From the NCBI RefSeq assembly GCF_001550155.1, contig NZ_LRUF01000019.1, positions 186,001 through 250,000 on the forward strand: a stretch of DNA of 64,000 nt, read 5' to 3'. The notes below the pieces were generated by a model, which saw nothing but the letters and a program-made list of their open reading frames with translations, did not search any database and was not told the origin of the DNA. A program made the position numbers and the translations under genes. This document shows positions 61,915 through 64,000 of the stretch, in pieces. Origin of the DNA: Pseudoalteromonas arabiensis (GTDB lineage Bacteria > Pseudomonadota > Gammaproteobacteria > Enterobacterales > Alteromonadaceae). Numbering within the stretch: the stretch's first letter is position 1; every line of letters starts with the position of its first letter.

Positions 61915-63774
61915 TTACTTCGCGTCTAAGAAGCTTTTTAGTAAGTCTGAGCGAGAAGGATGACGTAATTTACGTAACGCTTTCGCTTCGATTTGACGAA
62001 TACGTTCACGTGTTACGTCAAATTGTTTACCTACTTCTTCTAATGTATGGTCTGTGTTCATATCGATACCAAAACGCATACGAAGTACTTTCGCTTCACG
62101 GGCCGTTAAGCCAGCTAATACGTCGTTGGTTGCGCCACGTAGCGATTCCATCGTTGCAGAATCAATTGGCGAATCAATGGTCGTATCTTCAATGAAGTCA
62201 CCTAAGTGCGAATCTTCATCATCACCGATTGGCGTTTCCATTGAAATAGGCTCTTTCGCGATTTTCAATACCTTACGAATTTTATCTTCAGGCATTAACA
62301 TACGCTCAGCTAATTCTTCTGGATTAGGTTCGCGACCCATTTCTTGTAACATTTGACGAGAAATACGATTCAGCTTGTTGATCGTCTCTATCATGTGCAC
62401 AGGAATACGGATAGTACGCGCTTGGTCTGCAATTGAACGTGTAATTGCTTGACGGATCCACCATGTTGCATAAGTCGAAAACTTATAACCACGACGATAC
62501 TCGAACTTATCAACCGCCTTCATTAGACCAATATTACCTTCTTGAATAAGGTCTAGGAATTGTAGTCCACGGTTGGTATATTTTTTCGCAATCGAAATTA
62601 CAAGACGTAAGTTAGCTTCTACCATTTCCTTTTTCGCACGGCGAGCTTTCGCTTCACCAATGCTCATGCGGCGGTTGATGTCTTTAATACGTTCAATACT
62701 TAAACCCGTACTTTCTTCGATAGCGCTTAATTTTTGGATACAGCGAATGATCTCAGGTTTTACTTCTTCAAGCTTAACTGAGTGTTTATCGTTAGCTGCA
62801 ATTTCAAGGTCGATCCAGCTAGTATCTGTTTCATTATTAGCAAAGTGCTTAACAAACGTTTTCTTTGGAAGCTTAGCAATTTGAACCGCTTGCTTCATGA
62901 TAAGACGTTCTTGAACACGCACTCTGTCCATCATTTCGCGCATGTTATTTACCATGCGGTCAAACTGTTTTGGAACTAGCTTAAATGTTTTAAATAATTC
63001 GCCGATTTCGGTAATAGCAGCTAATGAGTCAGGATGAGAGCGACCTTTTTCTTCAAATGTATCACGCGCTTTATTATAAAGATCACGTAGATTTTCGAAG
63101 TGAATGCGTGCTTCTTCAGGATCTGGTCCTGTATCAGCTTCATCATCATCACCGTCGTCATCATCATCACTGTCTTCATCGTCGCTATCATCGTCTTCTT
63201 CGTCTAACTGTTCTTCGTTTAACTCAGAACCGATATGCGTTGCCGAAATTTGTGATTCGTCTTCATTATTAGGATCGAAAAAGCCTGAAATAATGTCGCT
63301 TAAGCGCATTTCTTCAGCTTCAAATTTATCCCACTGCTCGAGTAGGTAAGTAATTGCTTCAGGGTATTCAGCAACTGAAATCTGAACTTGGTTGATACCT
63401 TCTTCGATACGCTTAGCGATTACAATTTCGCCTTCACGCGTAAGTAGTTCAACAGTACCCATTTCACGCATGTACATGCGGACAGGGTCAGTTGTTCGAC
63501 CGATCTCTTTTTCTACAGTCGCAAGTGCAGCGGCCGCGGCTTCTGCTGCGTCTTCGTCTGTCGTTGTTTCTTGCATCATTAATTCATCGGCATCAGGTGC
63601 GTTTTCACTTACCTTGATACCCATATCATTAATCATGCTAATGATATCTTCTACCTGATCTGAGTCGATAATGTCTTGTGGAAGGTGATCATTAACTTCT
63701 GCAAAAGTTAAATAACCTTGCTCTTTACCTTTTTGAATCAGAAGCTTTAATTGTGACTGAGGAGTTGGATCCAT
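61915..63774 (-). CDS. rpoD: RNA polymerase sigma-70 factor
   Basis: A 619-residue primary sigma factor. Region 1.1 is at the N-terminus ([25 protein letters not shown]). A strongly acidic Asp/Glu tract lies at about 190-215. Regions 2-4 include [27 protein letters not shown] and the region 4 helix-turn-helix [30 protein letters not shown]. Length is normal (E. coli 613). Downstream of dnaG in the macromolecular-synthesis order. Confidence 0.98.
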   Translation of the reverse strand: MDPTPQSQLKLLIQKGKEQGYLTFAEVNDHLPQDIIDSDQVEDIISMINDMGIKVSENAPDADELMMQETTTDEDAAEAAAAALATVEKEIGRTTDPVRMYMREMGTVELLTREGEIVIAKRIEEGINQVQISVAEYPEAITYLLEQWDKFEAEEMRLSDIISGFFDPNNEDESQISATHIGSELNEEQLDEEDDDSDDEDSDDDDDGDDDEADTGPDPEEARIHFENLRDLYNKARDTFEEKGRSHPDSLAAITEIGELFKTFKLVPKQFDRMVNNMREMMDRVRVQERLIMKQAVQIAKLPKKTFVKHFANNETDTSWIDLEIAANDKHSVKLEEVKPEIIRCIQKLSAIEESTGLSIERIKDINRRMSIGEAKARRAKKEMVEANLRLVISIAKKYTNRGLQFLDLIQEGNIGLMKAVDKFEYRRGYKFSTYATWWIRQAITRSIADQARTIRIPVHMIETINKLNRISRQMLQEMGREPNPEELAERMLMPEDKIRKVLKIAKEPISMETPIGDDEDSHLGDFIEDTTIDSPIDSATMESLRGATNDVLAGLTAREAKVLRMRFGIDMNTDHTLEEVGKQFDVTRERIRQIEAKALRKLRHPSRSDLLKSFLDAK

Positions 63775-63893
63775 AGAGATTTATTCTTCCACTCTGAAAG
63801 TTGATACAACAGGCGCCAGCTCGCTTTATAAGCGAAACGAAAACTAACTAGACGCAGTGAATAGCACAGTATAACAGCATAATTCAAATCTGA

Positions 63894-64000
63894 CTAGCTG
63901 TTGCTGCCTTTTAACGCTTGTGTCAGTAAGTGACACTCAAGACGTTCTTCGCTTGTTAACCCTTGGGTCTTGTCTTTTATTAATAGGGTCTCTAGTCGAT
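63894..64000 (-). CDS. dnaG: DNA primase, 3' end only
   Basis: The frame ending with TAG at 63894-63896 codes for about 34 residues, including LTSEERLECHLLTQALKGSN, which matches the C-terminal DnaB-interacting helix of DnaG. Its place before rpoD supports this. The rest lies outside the window. The 119 bp to rpoD contain no clear structure. Confidence 0.75.
   Translation of the reverse strand, partial: RLETLLIKDKTQGLTSEERLECHLLTQALKGSNS

Noticed and set aside
63024..63349. Open frames rich in His or Ser opposite the rpoD acidic tract
   Set aside because: They are antisense shadows of GAT/GAA codon repeats in rpoD with no ribosome sites.

Overview
The window looks like a chromosome segment of a marine gammaproteobacterium close to Pseudoalteromonas (Alteromonadales). 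The basis is the long-form PurC, the purD/purH and fis-dusB genes, rpoD next to dnaG, two large TonB-dependent receptors, several c-di-GMP proteins and moderately AT-rich DNA. This placement rests on recognised proteins, not on a search. No rRNA, tRNA or CRISPR array was seen.

Layout. 1-5315: start of a family II pyrophosphatase (partial), mutM, a DUF3299/FtsX-permease/ABC-ATPase operon that recalls zinc-linked ABC loci, and a CDP-glycerol glycerophosphotransferase-like gene. 5533-12012: purC, then a tightly overlapping operon of a cupredoxin-like protein, a GGDEF/EAL protein, a DUF3034 outer-membrane protein and a lipoprotein truncated haemoglobin, then a GT9 glycosyltransferase. 12397-26345: sulfurtransferase, TPR-sulfotransferase with a TonB receptor, small cysteine-rich protein, fbp, zinc metalloprotease, DUF2884 protein, chemoreceptor, rsuA and zapE. 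26404-38158: a 1006-residue TonB receptor divergent from a ToxR/CadC-type regulator, an isomerase, and a creA-led five-gene operon ending in a serine hydrolase, followed by a histone-deacetylase-family gene. 38237-47988: two more c-di-GMP proteins flanking a DUF2797 gene, then purD, an exported methyltransferase and purH. 59414-64000: fis, dusB, prmA, rpoD and the end of dnaG.

The accessory region is 48224-59436, an integrative mobilizable element of about 11.2 kb inserted in the 3' end of fis. It is bounded by a 21-bp direct repeat that copies the last codons of fis. It carries a tyrosine integrase, a translationally coupled unknown gene, a cytosine-5 methyltransferase with its restriction endonuclease, an AlpA-like regulator, a small ribbon-helix-helix-like protein, a TraD-type coupling protein and a full-length MobF relaxase-helicase. 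It has no type IV secretion channel, so transfer would need a helper. An 18-bp sequence occurs near both ends (17/18 identical), probably as integrase arm sites. Insertion supplies fis with a new stop codon and a new terminator.

The most interesting signal is at the right end of the element: an Abi-like HEPN protein (57936-58973, minus strand). Divergent from it is a noncoding unit of about 100 nt (59093-59195, plus strand) with a near-consensus sigma-70 promoter, internal pairing and a strong intrinsic terminator. I propose an RNA partner, possibly antitoxin-like, for the HEPN protein. This is inference from the sequence and needs testing.
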